Both the position numbers and the translations under genes were made by a program. This document shows, piece after piece, positions 30,036-41,100 of a stretch of DNA of 64,000 bases. The notes beneath the pieces were generated by a model. It did not search any database, was not told the DNA's origin, and saw only the letters and a program-made list of their open reading frames with translations. Each line of letters begins with the position of its first letter. Positions within the stretch are counted from its first letter, which is position 1. Origin of the DNA: Aurantiochytrium sp. KH105 (lineage: Eukaryota; Sar; Bigyra; Thraustochytrida; Thraustochytriidae); contig BGKB01000017.1 of assembly GCA_003116975.1 (NCBI GenBank), positions 891,569 to 955,568 on the forward strand, given 5' to 3'.

Positions 30036-33000
30036 ATGCTGGGCGATAACGTACCAGAGAAACGCGAAGAGGCGAACGAGAAAGAACCTTGCGAAGAAGC
30101 GTCGTCGTCGCCCACGAGCCACGTGAGCGTCCAAGTGCAAGAGCGCGAGAAAGCACGATGCGTGCTGGAGCCCTTCGAAGGCGAGCCGAGGCTGCCGGTC
30201 ACCGTGCGCGTCGCGGGGATTGAGTTCACGGCCAAAGTATCAAAGACGAGCAAAAAGGTACAGAACGTGGCCACGGCAACGCGCGACGTCCTCAACCTGT
30301 GCAAGCGAGCTACACGTGAAGACCTGCACATTCTCAAAAACTTGTCGCTGACCTTGCGCGCAGGTACAAGCACCCTGATTCTCGGTGCACCGGGAAGCGG
30401 CAAGACGAGCCTGCTCAAGCTGCTCGCCGGCAGACTGCGCGTCGACAAGGCTGCGACCCTCAAGGGCGAAGTCACTTACAATGGCGTTGCGCAGTCGAGT
30501 CTGCACATGGCCAAAGTGGCCACTTATGTAGGCCAGCTTGACGAGCATCTCGCTCTTCAAACGGTCCGCGATATCTTTGGCTTCGCCCAGGATACTGTGG
30601 GCAGCGCCCAGGCTTTTACGAACACTAACCGATGCGAAGGTGCTGCTACCGATGACGAGGTTCACGAGGCGCTCGCTCCCGCTGTGGACGACATGCTCGA
30701 TGTGCTCGGCCTCACCGGAGCTGCCGACACGATCATCGGCAACGAGCTCTTCCGCGGGGTCTCTGGCGGCGAGCGCAGGCGCACGACGCTCGGCGAGATG
30801 CTTTTCGGAAGGCACCCTCTGCTCCTCTTGGACGAGATCAGCACCGGGCTCGACAGCGCCACCACGTTCAAGCTCGTGCAGGCCCTGTGCGCCTCGACGC
30901 GCCGCATGCAGTCCAATGTGGTGATCTCGCTCCTGCAACCGGGTCCGGAAGTCATTGAACTCTTTGACGACGTGCTCATGATGAGCGAGGGCCAAATCAT
31001 TTACCATGGTCCCGTCCAGTCTGTGCTCCAGCACTTTGAGGCGCTTGGCTTTGTGTGCCGTCCCGGTCGAAGCCTCGGTGAGTTCTTGGCAGACATGACG
31101 ACGCCTCGCCGAAACCGCTATTTCGCGGGGACGCAAGGCCCCATCGGTATCGCAAGGCTCGCGGCGCAGTCGATTCCTGCTGCTGATACTGTGGCTGTTG
31201 TTGGAAAAACTGTCTCCGCGGAGGACGCGCCCGTTTCGGCATACTACCTCAAGTCGTCACCAGACCACAAGGGTAAAGGAAGTCCCTTTGTGCTTGATGC
31301 CTGGAGCGACTTCAAGGTGGTCTGCCGACATGTGAGCCGCACGTACTGGAGAGACCGCATTATTTACATTTTGCTCGTGATGCGAGGCATCTTCATCAGC
31401 GGACTCGTTGGATGGATTTTCTTTCAGTTGCCCACGGCACCAGAGAATGACAATAGCAGCGATATCTCGTGGCTGCGAAACAGGCTGGCCGTGACTTTTT
31501 TTGCCATTTTCCTCTATTCCACGAGCTCGTTCGAAGTTCTTCCGTTCGTTCTCGCAACCCGGGACGTATTGCACAAGCAGCTTGATGCGAAAATGCTTCG
31601 CCCGTCTTCGTACGTGATTTCAGATACGTTGGCCATGTGCGTCGCGAACATTCCGGAGGCATTTTGCGTGGCATCTCTCGCCTTTTGGATGACGAACCTC
31701 GTGGACTCAAGCGCGGCCGATGTCATGGAAACCTATGGTCTCTTTCTCGCAATCAATTTTGCTGCCATTTTCGTATGCAACACCATGACGCGCGCCATCG
31801 CGTATAGCATGCCCAACTTGGTCGTGGCCTTTATGATGCATGCGGTGATTCTGCCTGGAGCGTGCTACTTTTTTGGTGGCTTCATCATTACTGAAAGCAC
31901 GATCCCCGATTGGCTCATCTGGTTCTACTGGATCTCGCCCGTGAGCTACCTGTTTCGTGCTGCAACAATTATCATTCTCGACAGCGACACCTTTGCAGAC
32001 AGAACGGATATCGCGCTCGAACTCTGGGGCGTTCGCCCGGAGCGGTATTGGATCTGGGTCGCCATCCTTTACAGTCTATTTATTGGCGTTTTGTGCATGG
32101 TCTTGCAATGGGCGGCTCTTCGCTTCGTGCGATTCACCGGCCATCGCGGACGTCGCGAAGGTAGCGACTCTGGCCTTGGCGACGAGAGCGAAGAAGAGGG
32201 AGAGCGCGATGCGACAGTTGTGGATGACGTGGAAAAGGCGGCGGCAATGCAGGTGCAGCCCTCTTCGCGAGCGTTGGCGGGAGCCGCCAAGCTGGCCACG
32301 AGCATGCCTTGCCCGCAGGTCGACTTTACCTTTCGTGACATTAGCTATGCAGTCAAGGTCAAGGGCGCGAAGGCACCCAAGATGTTGCTTACCAAGGTCA
32401 CCGGTCACGTGCGTAGTGGTCGCATGTGTGCCATTATTGGTGCCACGGGCGCCGGCAAGACGACCTTGCTGAACCAGATTTCTTTGCGCAAGACATCGGG
32501 CCAAAGCACGGGTGACCTGCTGCTCAACGGACGACTCGTCACGGACAAGCGCATGTACCAGCGCCTGCTGGGCTTTTGCGAGCAAGAGGACTACCATTGC
32601 GCCTTTTCTACGGTGCGGGAGGCGGCCCTCTTTTCGGCACGTCTACGGCTTCCTGCAGGAACGTCGACTTCGGAAGCAGAGGTCTTTGTGGACGCTGTGC
32701 TCGAGACACTGGATCTTGCAGGAATCGCGAACGATAAAATTGGCGTCAAGGGTCATGGCGGTCTCTCTGTGGGGCAGTTCAAGAGGCTTACAGTCGCTGT
32801 GGAACTCGCTGCCAATCCTGCCATCCTCTTTCTCGACGAACCTACCTCGGGTCTTGACGCCACAGCAGCGGAAGTAACGATGCGCGCGGTCAAGCGCGTG
32901 TGCACGGCAGGACGCACGGTGCTTTGCACCATTCATCAGCCGAGCCGCGAGGTTTTTGCGCTCTTCGACGACATTCTGCTCTTGCAAAAGGGTGGCCGCG

Positions 33001-34331
33001 TTGCGTACCACGGGCCCGTTGCCAAGATGGTCTCGTACTTTTCGCGCTACGAGGTTAACACGGTGCCGATTCCTGCGGGGGATTTCAACCCGAGCAATTA
33101 TGCTCTTGATGTGTTGGCCCTTGGCCAGGGCGCCCATGCGTCGTCGTCGTCGTCGTCCTCCTCCTCCTCCTCTTCTGCTGCCAGCGTTGCGAGCGAAGAG
33201 GGCGAGGATTCCGCTGACACCGAGCAAATGGGTGAGGAACTAACTGGGGTGAACCAAACACGCGTGAACTGGGCCGTGCTGTATCATGACTCGCCAGAAT
33301 ATGCTGCACTCGAGGATGATATTGCAGCGGTCGTTGAGGGCTCTGCCCAAGTCAGCAATGACCCGGCTCAGGCGATCAAGCCCAAGGTGTCGACGATGGT
33401 AACGACCCTTGCTTTGTGGCGGCGTTGGGGGCGGGCATTCTGGCGGTCTCTGGAGGTCACCATTGCTCGCCTCCTGGCTATGGTCATCCTTCTCTTCCTC
33501 TTTAGCCTGACTCTCGTGGGCCAGACGAGTCTTGACACGGTCGCGGAGACACAATCTTATGTGGGAGCGCTGTATTATTGCCTCATCCTGGCTAGCTTTC
33601 TTGTGGCGCTTGCCACGATGGATCTCATGTACAAGAGCCGCGGTGTCTTTTACCGTGAAAAGTACAACCACATTTACTCTACAGCCGCGTACGTGAGCGG
33701 TTCCATGATCATGGAAATCGTTTCTCTTATCGTGACAGCGGTGGTGTCTGTGATCCCGCTTTACTTTATCATGGGACTGCGCACGGACTTTGAGGGCTTT
33801 GTGGGTTTGGCGAGCATCTTTTTTGCCAACTTTGTGGTGTTTTCCTTTATGAGTAACATGTTCATTGCGTCGACACCAAACATTCGCGTTGCGCTCTTTC
33901 TCATCGTCATGGTCATTTCTTTCTTCATTCTTTTTGCAAGTTTTCTCATTAGCCGCTCTGACGCCGCACCGAGTCTCCAATGGCTCTTTCCGCTTTCGCC
34001 GCTGTACTTTGTAATTCAGGGCATGATGCAGTCGCAGCTTCGTTGCGATTGCGCTGTGGATGCCAATTTAAATGCAGCTGCGATCACCTGCAATGGAGGT
34101 CTCGCGTGCGAGGATGTCTGCAGTGCGAGTCTGCCCGGCTGCAGCGTGCTCAATGTGGTGTTATCCGCCGATGCAAGCACGCAGGTCACCGCCTGGCAGT
34201 ACGTATCGACCAACTTTGAGGTACCCGATGAGACCTTTGCGTACAACTTTGGCTACGCGCTCCTCTTTGCTGTTGTGTTCAAGCTCGGCGAGTACTTTGC
34301 TCTACGCCGCCTCACCTTTGGACGTGCATAG
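30036..34331 (+). CDS. Full-size PDR-type ABCG transporter
   Basis: Protein of 1431 residues from the ATG at 30036, of normal length for the pleiotropic-drug-resistance subfamily, with the reverse order NBD-TMD-NBD-TMD. NBD1 has Walker A GAPGSGKTS (about 117), signature VSGGERRRT, Walker B LLLLDE and a Gln in place of the switch His (SLLQPGPE), as is usual in this family. TMD1 covers about 450-690. NBD2 has Walker A GATGAGKTT (about 801), signature LSVGQFKRL, Walker B LFLDEPTSGLD and an intact switch His (IHQPSRE). TMD2 covers about 1150-1430 with a cysteine-containing extracellular loop near 1330-1375. A poly-Ser stretch lies before TMD2. These proteins export hydrophobic compounds or lipids across the plasma membrane at the cost of ATP; the substrate cannot be inferred. 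Confidence 0.95.
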   Translation: MLGDNVPEKREEANEKEPCEEASSSPTSHVSVQVQEREKARCVLEPFEGEPRLPVTVRVAGIEFTAKVSKTSKKVQNVATATRDVLNLCKRATREDLHILKNLSLTLRAGTSTLILGAPGSGKTSLLKLLAGRLRVDKAATLKGEVTYNGVAQSSLHMAKVATYVGQLDEHLALQTVRDIFGFAQDTVGSAQAFTNTNRCEGAATDDEVHEALAPAVDDMLDVLGLTGAADTIIGNELFRGVSGGERRRTTLGEMLFGRHPLLLLDEISTGLDSATTFKLVQALCASTRRMQSNVVISLLQPGPEVIELFDDVLMMSEGQIIYHGPVQSVLQHFEALGFVCRPGRSLGEFLADMTTPRRNRYFAGTQGPIGIARLAAQSIPAADTVAVVGKTVSAEDAPVSAYYLKSSPDHKGKGSPFVLDAWSDFKVVCRHVSRTYWRDRIIYILLVMRGIFISGLVGWIFFQLPTAPENDNSSDISWLRNRLAVTFFAIFLYSTSSFEVLPFVLATRDVLHKQLDAKMLRPSSYVISDTLAMCVANIPEAFCVASLAFWMTNLVDSSAADVMETYGLFLAINFAAIFVCNTMTRAIAYSMPNLVVAFMMHAVILPGACYFFGGFIITESTIPDWLIWFYWISPVSYLFRAATIIILDSDTFADRTDIALELWGVRPERYWIWVAILYSLFIGVLCMVLQWAALRFVRFTGHRGRREGSDSGLGDESEEEGERDATVVDDVEKAAAMQVQPSSRALAGAAKLATSMPCPQVDFTFRDISYAVKVKGAKAPKMLLTKVTGHVRSGRMCAIIGATGAGKTTLLNQISLRKTSGQSTGDLLLNGRLVTDKRMYQRLLGFCEQEDYHCAFSTVREAALFSARLRLPAGTSTSEAEVFVDAVLETLDLAGIANDKIGVKGHGGLSVGQFKRLTVAVELAANPAILFLDEPTSGLDATAAEVTMRAVKRVCTAGRTVLCTIHQPSREVFALFDDILLLQKGGRVAYHGPVAKMVSYFSRYEVNTVPIPAGDFNPSNYALDVLALGQGAHASSSSSSSSSSSSAASVASEEGEDSADTEQMGEELTGVNQTRVNWAVLYHDSPEYAALEDDIAAVVEGSAQVSNDPAQAIKPKVSTMVTTLALWRRWGRAFWRSLEVTIARLLAMVILLFLFSLTLVGQTSLDTVAETQSYVGALYYCLILASFLVALATMDLMYKSRGVFYREKYNHIYSTAAYVSGSMIMEIVSLIVTAVVSVIPLYFIMGLRTDFEGFVGLASIFFANFVVFSFMSNMFIASTPNIRVALFLIVMVISFFILFASFLISRSDAAPSLQWLFPLSPLYFVIQGMMQSQLRCDCAVDANLNAAAITCNGGLACEDVCSASLPGCSVLNVVLSADASTQVTAWQYVSTNFEVPDETFAYNFGYALLFAVVFKLGEYFALRRLTFGRA

Positions 34332-35149
34332 AATTCTGCATCATCCGCATTAAAATAATGATAATTTGATCATTCGTTGTTTTGCACCTTGCATCATGAT
34401 GATCGCTCATGCAATCGTCCAAAGCTTCCAAGCGCTCCCCGTCATTGCCAAGTATGAACACCCAAGAGAAGGCGCACTGCTCGGCTCGCAGGCCATGGTC
34501 GTTGTCTGTGCCAAGGGCGACCTCCAGCTCCTCCCCCTCGATCGCTCCCAATGCAGGTCGCGCCACGTGTTCCAGACGCTCCAATCGCTCCCGACGTGGC
34601 AGCAATCGTCCCCCATTCCAGAGGTTCTCGGCCTATCTTTCCCAAGGAGGCTGTTTCGGATCCATGCTCGCATCAGCAGCAGCAGCACTGCAAGTGAAGC
34701 GAGCAAACCCAGAATCGTTTGATCGAAGGAGCACTCTCCGCGAGACGCCTTCGTCGCGCGCGAGACCAGCCGCGCCCGGCGCACGCTCGCTGCCGCACGC
34801 AAGCGGGCTCGCTCGCCCGCACGCAAGCGGACGCGCGCGGCCTGCGCGACCGACCGCACGCACGCACGGTCGCCCGCCTGCGAGCGGCATCGCGGCGGCG
34901 CGAAGCCGAGAGAAGGAGCGAGCGAGGCGAAGTGGAGATCGATCGAGCCGCGAGCGCGCGGACGAAGGCGCTCTCTCGCGCGACGCCAGAGCTGCGGCGC
35001 TGCGTTGCGTCGCGTCGCGTTGGGCTGCGTTACGCTTCGCTGCGCAGCGTTGCCTTGCGTGAGGATAGGGCAGGAAAGGAGCGAGCGGGCGAGCCAAGGC
35101 TCGAGGAACCGGAGAACCGACGCGAGGGCGACCCCAAGGCAGCGCGAAG
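34332..35149. other. Intergenic region, strongly GC-rich in its second half
   Basis: The 818 bp between two plus-strand genes starts AT-rich (3' end of the transporter). From about 34740 it becomes a GC-rich, CpG-rich leader with alternating GCGAGC-like motifs. Open frames there are Arg/Ala-rich shadows. No gene is supported. Confidence 0.55.
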
Positions 35150-38100
35150 ATGGCGAGCAATGACGGCCTCCCGGAGGGCTGGGAGATGTCCGTGGACGAG
35201 GAGACGGGGAGGACGTTTTACATTAACCACAAGACGATGCAGACGAGCTGGACGCCGCCCGTCGAGGAACCGCTCCCGGCCGGCTGGGAGCAACAACGCG
35301 ACGGCGAGGGCCGCATCTTTTTTATCAACCACAACACGCAGCAAACGCAATGGGAGGACCCGCGACTTTCGTTCGACACGTCTGCGCAGGTGTCTTACCC
35401 GAATTTTGGCGAGTCCTCGAACAATGCCGGGGCCGGGGCCAGCAGTAGCAATATGGGGACGGGCTCCGGCCACGGTGGCAGCAGCAGCAACGGTATGGTT
35501 GCCTGTCCAGCGTGCACCTTTGAAAATAACCCCGGCGATTCAGCTTGCTCTGTGTGCGGGACCTCTCTGCCCGGTGCGGCCTCGGGCTCGAATGCGAGCT
35601 CGGGCGGAGGCGGAAGTGGACATTACGGCTCTGGTGGATACGGTGGCGACGACACCATTGACGCAGCCACGGCCGCTGCCATTGCGGCTGCCCAGGCAGA
35701 AGATGACCCCGGTGCAGATGCACTGAACGCCATTGAGCGCACCGTAGAGGTGACAGACCCGCGCGATTTGGAGCCGTTCTCTGTTCCAGACGAATACTCG
35801 ATGGTCTGCACTCTCTGCGGCAAACCGTTTGATTGGAAGAATCGCAAACACCACTGCCGCTGCTCCGGCGGTCTTTATTGCCAGGAATGCAGCTCGCACA
35901 AGGTCAAATTTGCCGTTCGCGGAGAGGACGTGAAGGAACGGCGTGTTTGCAACATTTGCTTTGAACATCAATCCGCCGGAGACAGGCATTGCTTTCTGCG
36001 ATACATGGGCATTTTGCGCGACGCCGGCGCTTCGCGGCGCGACGATCGCCTTCTCGCGTTCAAGGGCATTGTGCAGCTGCTGGACCGGCTCCCCGAGGCC
36101 ATGCAACCGTATGCGAGCATTGAGGTCCAGGCAATGCCGCTTCGCACGCTCAACCAGATTGAGCGCTGCGGCGGCGCGTCAGCACTCATCGACCTCTTGG
36201 CTACAGACGACGAGCGCAATACCCAGGTGGAGGCATGCGCAATGTTGGCGAGCATTGCTACAGTTGCCTCCCAGCTTCCTTCAGACAATTCGTCGGTGCT
36301 CTCTCGCGCGTCGCTGCGCAACGATCTCTCTGACGGATCGTTTGCAATGAAAAGCGTTGGCACCATGCTCATGAGCGGCCCCCCATGGCAAGCGCGCATG
36401 CACATTGCTCGCGCCATGTACCTTTTGGGTGACATGAGCGAGATTCAGGCGGCCACGCGCAAAGAGGGCATCCTGAGAACTCTCTGCGAAGACCTCTTGG
36501 CCTCCGAAGAGGACCTTCAGGTGTGGACGACGCGCGCCGTGGCGCAGCTCGTGGCTGGCAACGCGGACAACATTGAAGCGATGCTGGAAGCGAACGGAAT
36601 GCAGGCGCTGGTGCTTTTGCTGAGCTCAACCAACGGTGAAATTAAAGAGGCCGCCGCGGCAGCGATTTGTTCCGGGCTCGAGCTCGAGGTGAGCGATCCG
36701 CGTCGCGGACACGCGCTGGCATCTCGAATTCGGGACGCCATCGTTTCACTTGGTGGCACAAGCGCAGCCGTGCGACTCTTGGAAGACTACAATGCAACCG
36801 TGGCGCGCAGTGGGCTTCAGCTGATCATGCATCTTTCCAATGGACAAGCCGAGCTCGTGCGTGCGGCAGGCGCTGTCCCACTTGTGATTGCTCTTTTGAG
36901 CAACAGCGATGGTGACATTCAGGCAAGTGCCGCGCAGCTCCTGCGCAACATTGCTCAGTGCAGCATGGCCGGAAGTGCAGAAGTTCTTGACCGTGGGGGC
37001 CTGTCCATGGCCATCCCGTTGCTTGGTTCGCACGACGCTACGTCGCGAAGCAATGCGGCAGCGCTTTGTGAGGCCTTTGCGGCTGATGAAAAGGGCGCGG
37101 CCTTGATTATTGAGGCGCGGGCTGTCCCGGCACTCGTTGGACTCGTGCGTGACCGCGACAACCGCGTCCGTGGCCCAGCCGCGGGCGCTCTCGTGGGACT
37201 TTTGCAGGCTGGATCGCATGAAAAGCAAGTCGTCGTGGATGCAGGTGGCGTGGAGGCCTTGCTAGGGCTTGAGAACAGCTCTGACCCGCACGTACTGCAG
37301 CAGCTCGTGGGGGCAGTGTACTCGTTTGTATCTGATGCCTCTCTCTTGGAGGTCTTGACGCGGCGGATCGCGGCACCTTCCATGGCCATGAAGCTTTTGG
37401 GCTTGCTCGGTGGGGCGCACGCGAACTCGCTGGACATGCACACCGTGGAAATGCTCTTGCTCGTGGTCGCGGTGCTGTGCGGCGCTCGCGACGGTGATCA
37501 GTTCGCTGACGATGTATCGCTCGCAGAGGCGACTGCTTCCGAGACCCAAACTCGGGATCTGGTTGCCAGCAATGGCTCGCAGCTGATCTTGCCCCTGCTC
37601 GGGTCGGTTCACCATCAGCCGGCGCTCGTGCTCGCGGCCTTTCGCCTTCTTCTCTCCGTGTGCAGTTCCGTGAACGGCGCGACAGCCGTGGCTAAAAATG
37701 GCGGCGTGACGGCCGTTGTGCGTGCCCTCGACGACTCCTTGGGCATTGAAACGGGAAGCGCCGAGGCTGGGCACCTTGTGACGCAGCTGCGGCAGTACGG
37801 CATTGCACTTTTTGGTCGGCTGTGCAGCGGCGGGAACGCTTCGGGCGGACGCTCCGACACGATTTCAACGGCAACGGCGGACGATGTACGCTTTGGCGTG
37901 CGCGCAATCGCGCGTGTGCTCGAGGCACCGTCTGTGGGTGCTTCAAATGATGAGCACCTGGCCATGCAGCTGTCCGCGGTCCGGGCATTGCGGAGTCTTT
38001 CGTATCACAGCGGCAATTGGGAGGCGATTGCCTCGGTTGCGCTTCCGCAACTGATTGAAATGCTCTTGAGCAGCGACTCGCAGTCGACGCTGCTCGCGGA

Positions 38101-41100
38101 TATTGCGTCTGTGATTTCCAATTTGGCCAAACTCGAGAAACATGCTGACATGGTACTCGATGCCGGAGCCGTTTTTGCACTTTTGGGCTTGTTGTCGGAA
38201 AAGGGCGGCGAGGCCGTAGAGTCCGGTTTGCAGACATTGACGGCGCTCGCCGAGTCCTCGAAGCGGTGTCGCGTCGCTATTGTGGACCAAGGGGCTGCTC
38301 CAAAGCTTTTGCACCTCGCCGAGCAGCGCGAGGTACCGATTCCTGAGCTTTCGCTCAAGTGCCTGTCTGTTTTGGCGGGGGAGGCTGCCAATGCTGCAAA
38401 GATTACTGCCGAGACGGGGGCAACAGACACCCTTCTCCGCCTGTTGAAGACGCCGGACAGCAGCGTTGCCGCGCAGGCGCTCGAAATTCTACTTGCTGTC
38501 GCCAAGGATAGCGACACGCTATGGCAGCAGCTCGTGGTGAATGCTGACATCGACTCGGCCGTGTCGTTGCTCAAGCTAGGGCCTCCTCGTGTGCAGGGCC
38601 AGGCGTGTTCGACCATTGCGGCTCTGTGCGGCGACTCGCCTGGATATGCACTGTGCGCCTCGCCAACTATTTTGGAGGTCTTGCCCGTTATGGTGCAACT
38701 GTTGACGCCCCCTGAGCATTTTGGTGCTGATAAGTCCGAGTCTCCAGCCAAGGAGGCTGCAGCGGCATGTGCGCTTCTCTCTGGGTCGTCCGTGGCCCGC
38801 GAAGCGCTCGTGGCTGCAGGTGTCATCCCAAGTCTCGTTGCGCTCCTGCTGCGGGAGCGGCGTCTTGGGCGACCGCGTTCGGCAACGTCGGAGCACACGC
38901 TTTCGGCTTTATTCTCTTTGAGTAAGGCTGTTCAAGGCGCTGGAAGTGGCCAGGAAGCTGACGAAGAAGTGGCGGGCGACGAGGCGCCCACGTCTTCGCT
39001 GTGGACCGGCATTGAAAAGCTTGGCAAGAGACGTGATACGATCGACGCCGTCATTACGATTTTGGATGCGCATATTCGTGACGCAAGCCCGACGCCGAGC
39101 GGATGCGATCGTCTGGAACTGTGTGAGCACGCCGTTCTGTTATTGGGCCGACTTCCCGGGTCGCTTTCGCCAAATGAAACGACACTGCTTGGTCGATCCG
39201 CGCGGTCCATTAATCTGGTCATGGCGGAAGCTTGCCCAGAGCCGCTCACCAAGGCGTGCCTGCGAACTCTCGGCCGTCTTGCCAAGGAGACCTCGCTCGT
39301 GGCTACGCTCACCGCTGCAGGAACGATCCGGACGGTGGCAAGGCTCTTGGAGCCCCTTTTGAAACAGCAAGATCAAGAGGAAGACGCCACCGTCGCCGCA
39401 GACCTCGAGGCTGCCGTTGTGCTTCAAGCGGCCAAGCTCTTGGCATCCTTGGTTCACGACGCCGGGGATCGTGGCGTGGATGATGCAATCATTGGCACCA
39501 AGGCGATTCCGGCCCTGGCGACACTGCTGACGCGAGCGCAGGAAATTTTCCCTGCGGAAGAGCACGCGGAAGCCGCTCTTTCAGCCGGACTAGAGGCGAT
39601 TGCGTCTCTAGCTCGCGGCGGACCGGCTGTGCAAAAGGCGATCATGAAAAGCGGCGATAGCGTTCTTCCGGCTCTGGCCGAAGTGGTTTCCCGTTTCGAC
39701 ATGGAAGGCGAGGAGAATGTACAGCGTGCGACGCACGCCTTTGCAACGCTTTCGCGTCTGGCGACCCTGGGCGAGCACCGTGAAGCTATTGTCAGCGCAG
39801 ATCCGAGCCTTTCGGATATTGCTTGCCGCGTCTTTGCCTCGGCACAGGACCCTGGCCTTGTCAAGGCCGCCACGCAGTTTGTCGCTGACCTGGGTCCTGC
39901 CGTGCTCGAGGAGGAAGTCGTGACGGGCCTCGTCGATAAGGTCATGAGCGAGGCTGCCTTTAAGGATGCGCGTGGGCCCGCGTTGCAAGCGCTTGGTGTG
40001 TCCGCAATGGTGCCTTCGCTCGGCAAGGTGATTATCGAACGTGGCATTTTCACGCAGCTTGATGCAATGCTCGAAGAAGGTGGCAAGCCTGGTGAGTTTG
40101 CCCAGGATGCAGCGTCGCTTTTGCGCCATCTTTGTGGTTTAGTGGCAGTGATGGGGTCTTTCAAACCACAAGAACAAGAACAAGATGAGGATGATGAGGA
40201 GGAAGGCGAGGAGGTGCGCAACGGCAAAGATACGGCTGTCAGCGACCGAGACTCGCAGCTCGAGGGCGCGGTTGACTCTTGTGTGAAGCTGATCCTCGGG
40301 GACAAAGTGCAATCTGCTGCAGTGGTTACGGAAGGTTTGCTTGGATTAAACTCGCTTTTGCTGGTGAACGATGCGCGTCTCAAGGCTGGCAAAAATTCCA
40401 AGCTTATGGCCGCTCTGAAGCGTATCGCCACGAGTGCGACTTCGGAGACCTTTGCCGCACAGACTGCGGCGAATGTTGTGCGCTTCATTGGCACAGGGGA
40501 GACATTGAAGCAAGACATGTCCCGACCCCGTGTCGCGCCGCCACCAGGACCAGGACCAGGGACCGGTCCCGTGCCGAGTGGGCAACAAAACCGTCCTCGC
40601 GGTCCTGGGTCGGTGTCTTCAGGTTCTTCAGGCATGAATGGTCATGTGACGCCCAAACCACCCCCGCAGGCGTCGTTCGCGGGAAGCGGGAGCAGTGTAG
40701 GTGGCGCGAGCGCCTCGCGGCCTCCTCCTCCGCCGATGCCAATGAGTGCGAATGGGCGTCAGGGTTCGCTGCCCAAGGCGTCGCCTCTTTTGGCACCGCA
40801 GCAGCCAGCCCTTGGCCCGCCTCCACTTCGAGGTGGCATCGGAAGCAGCAGCAGTAGCAGCGTGAGCAGCAGTGGAAACATGAGTAGTCGTCATAGCATG
40901 GGAGGCAGCGGAACGCTCTTGCCCACGTACAGCAACAAGTCTTTGGGATCCAGCTTCACGGGCCGTTCGGGTGGAAGCCAGGAAACGGCAATGACCGACG
41001 CGCAGCTGGCCATGAAGCTCCAGGCTGAGGAGGATGCACGTGCAAGAGAGCGCGCAGCCAAGACTGGGTCCTCGATGCGGTCTTCGCCGCCGGCAAGCAA

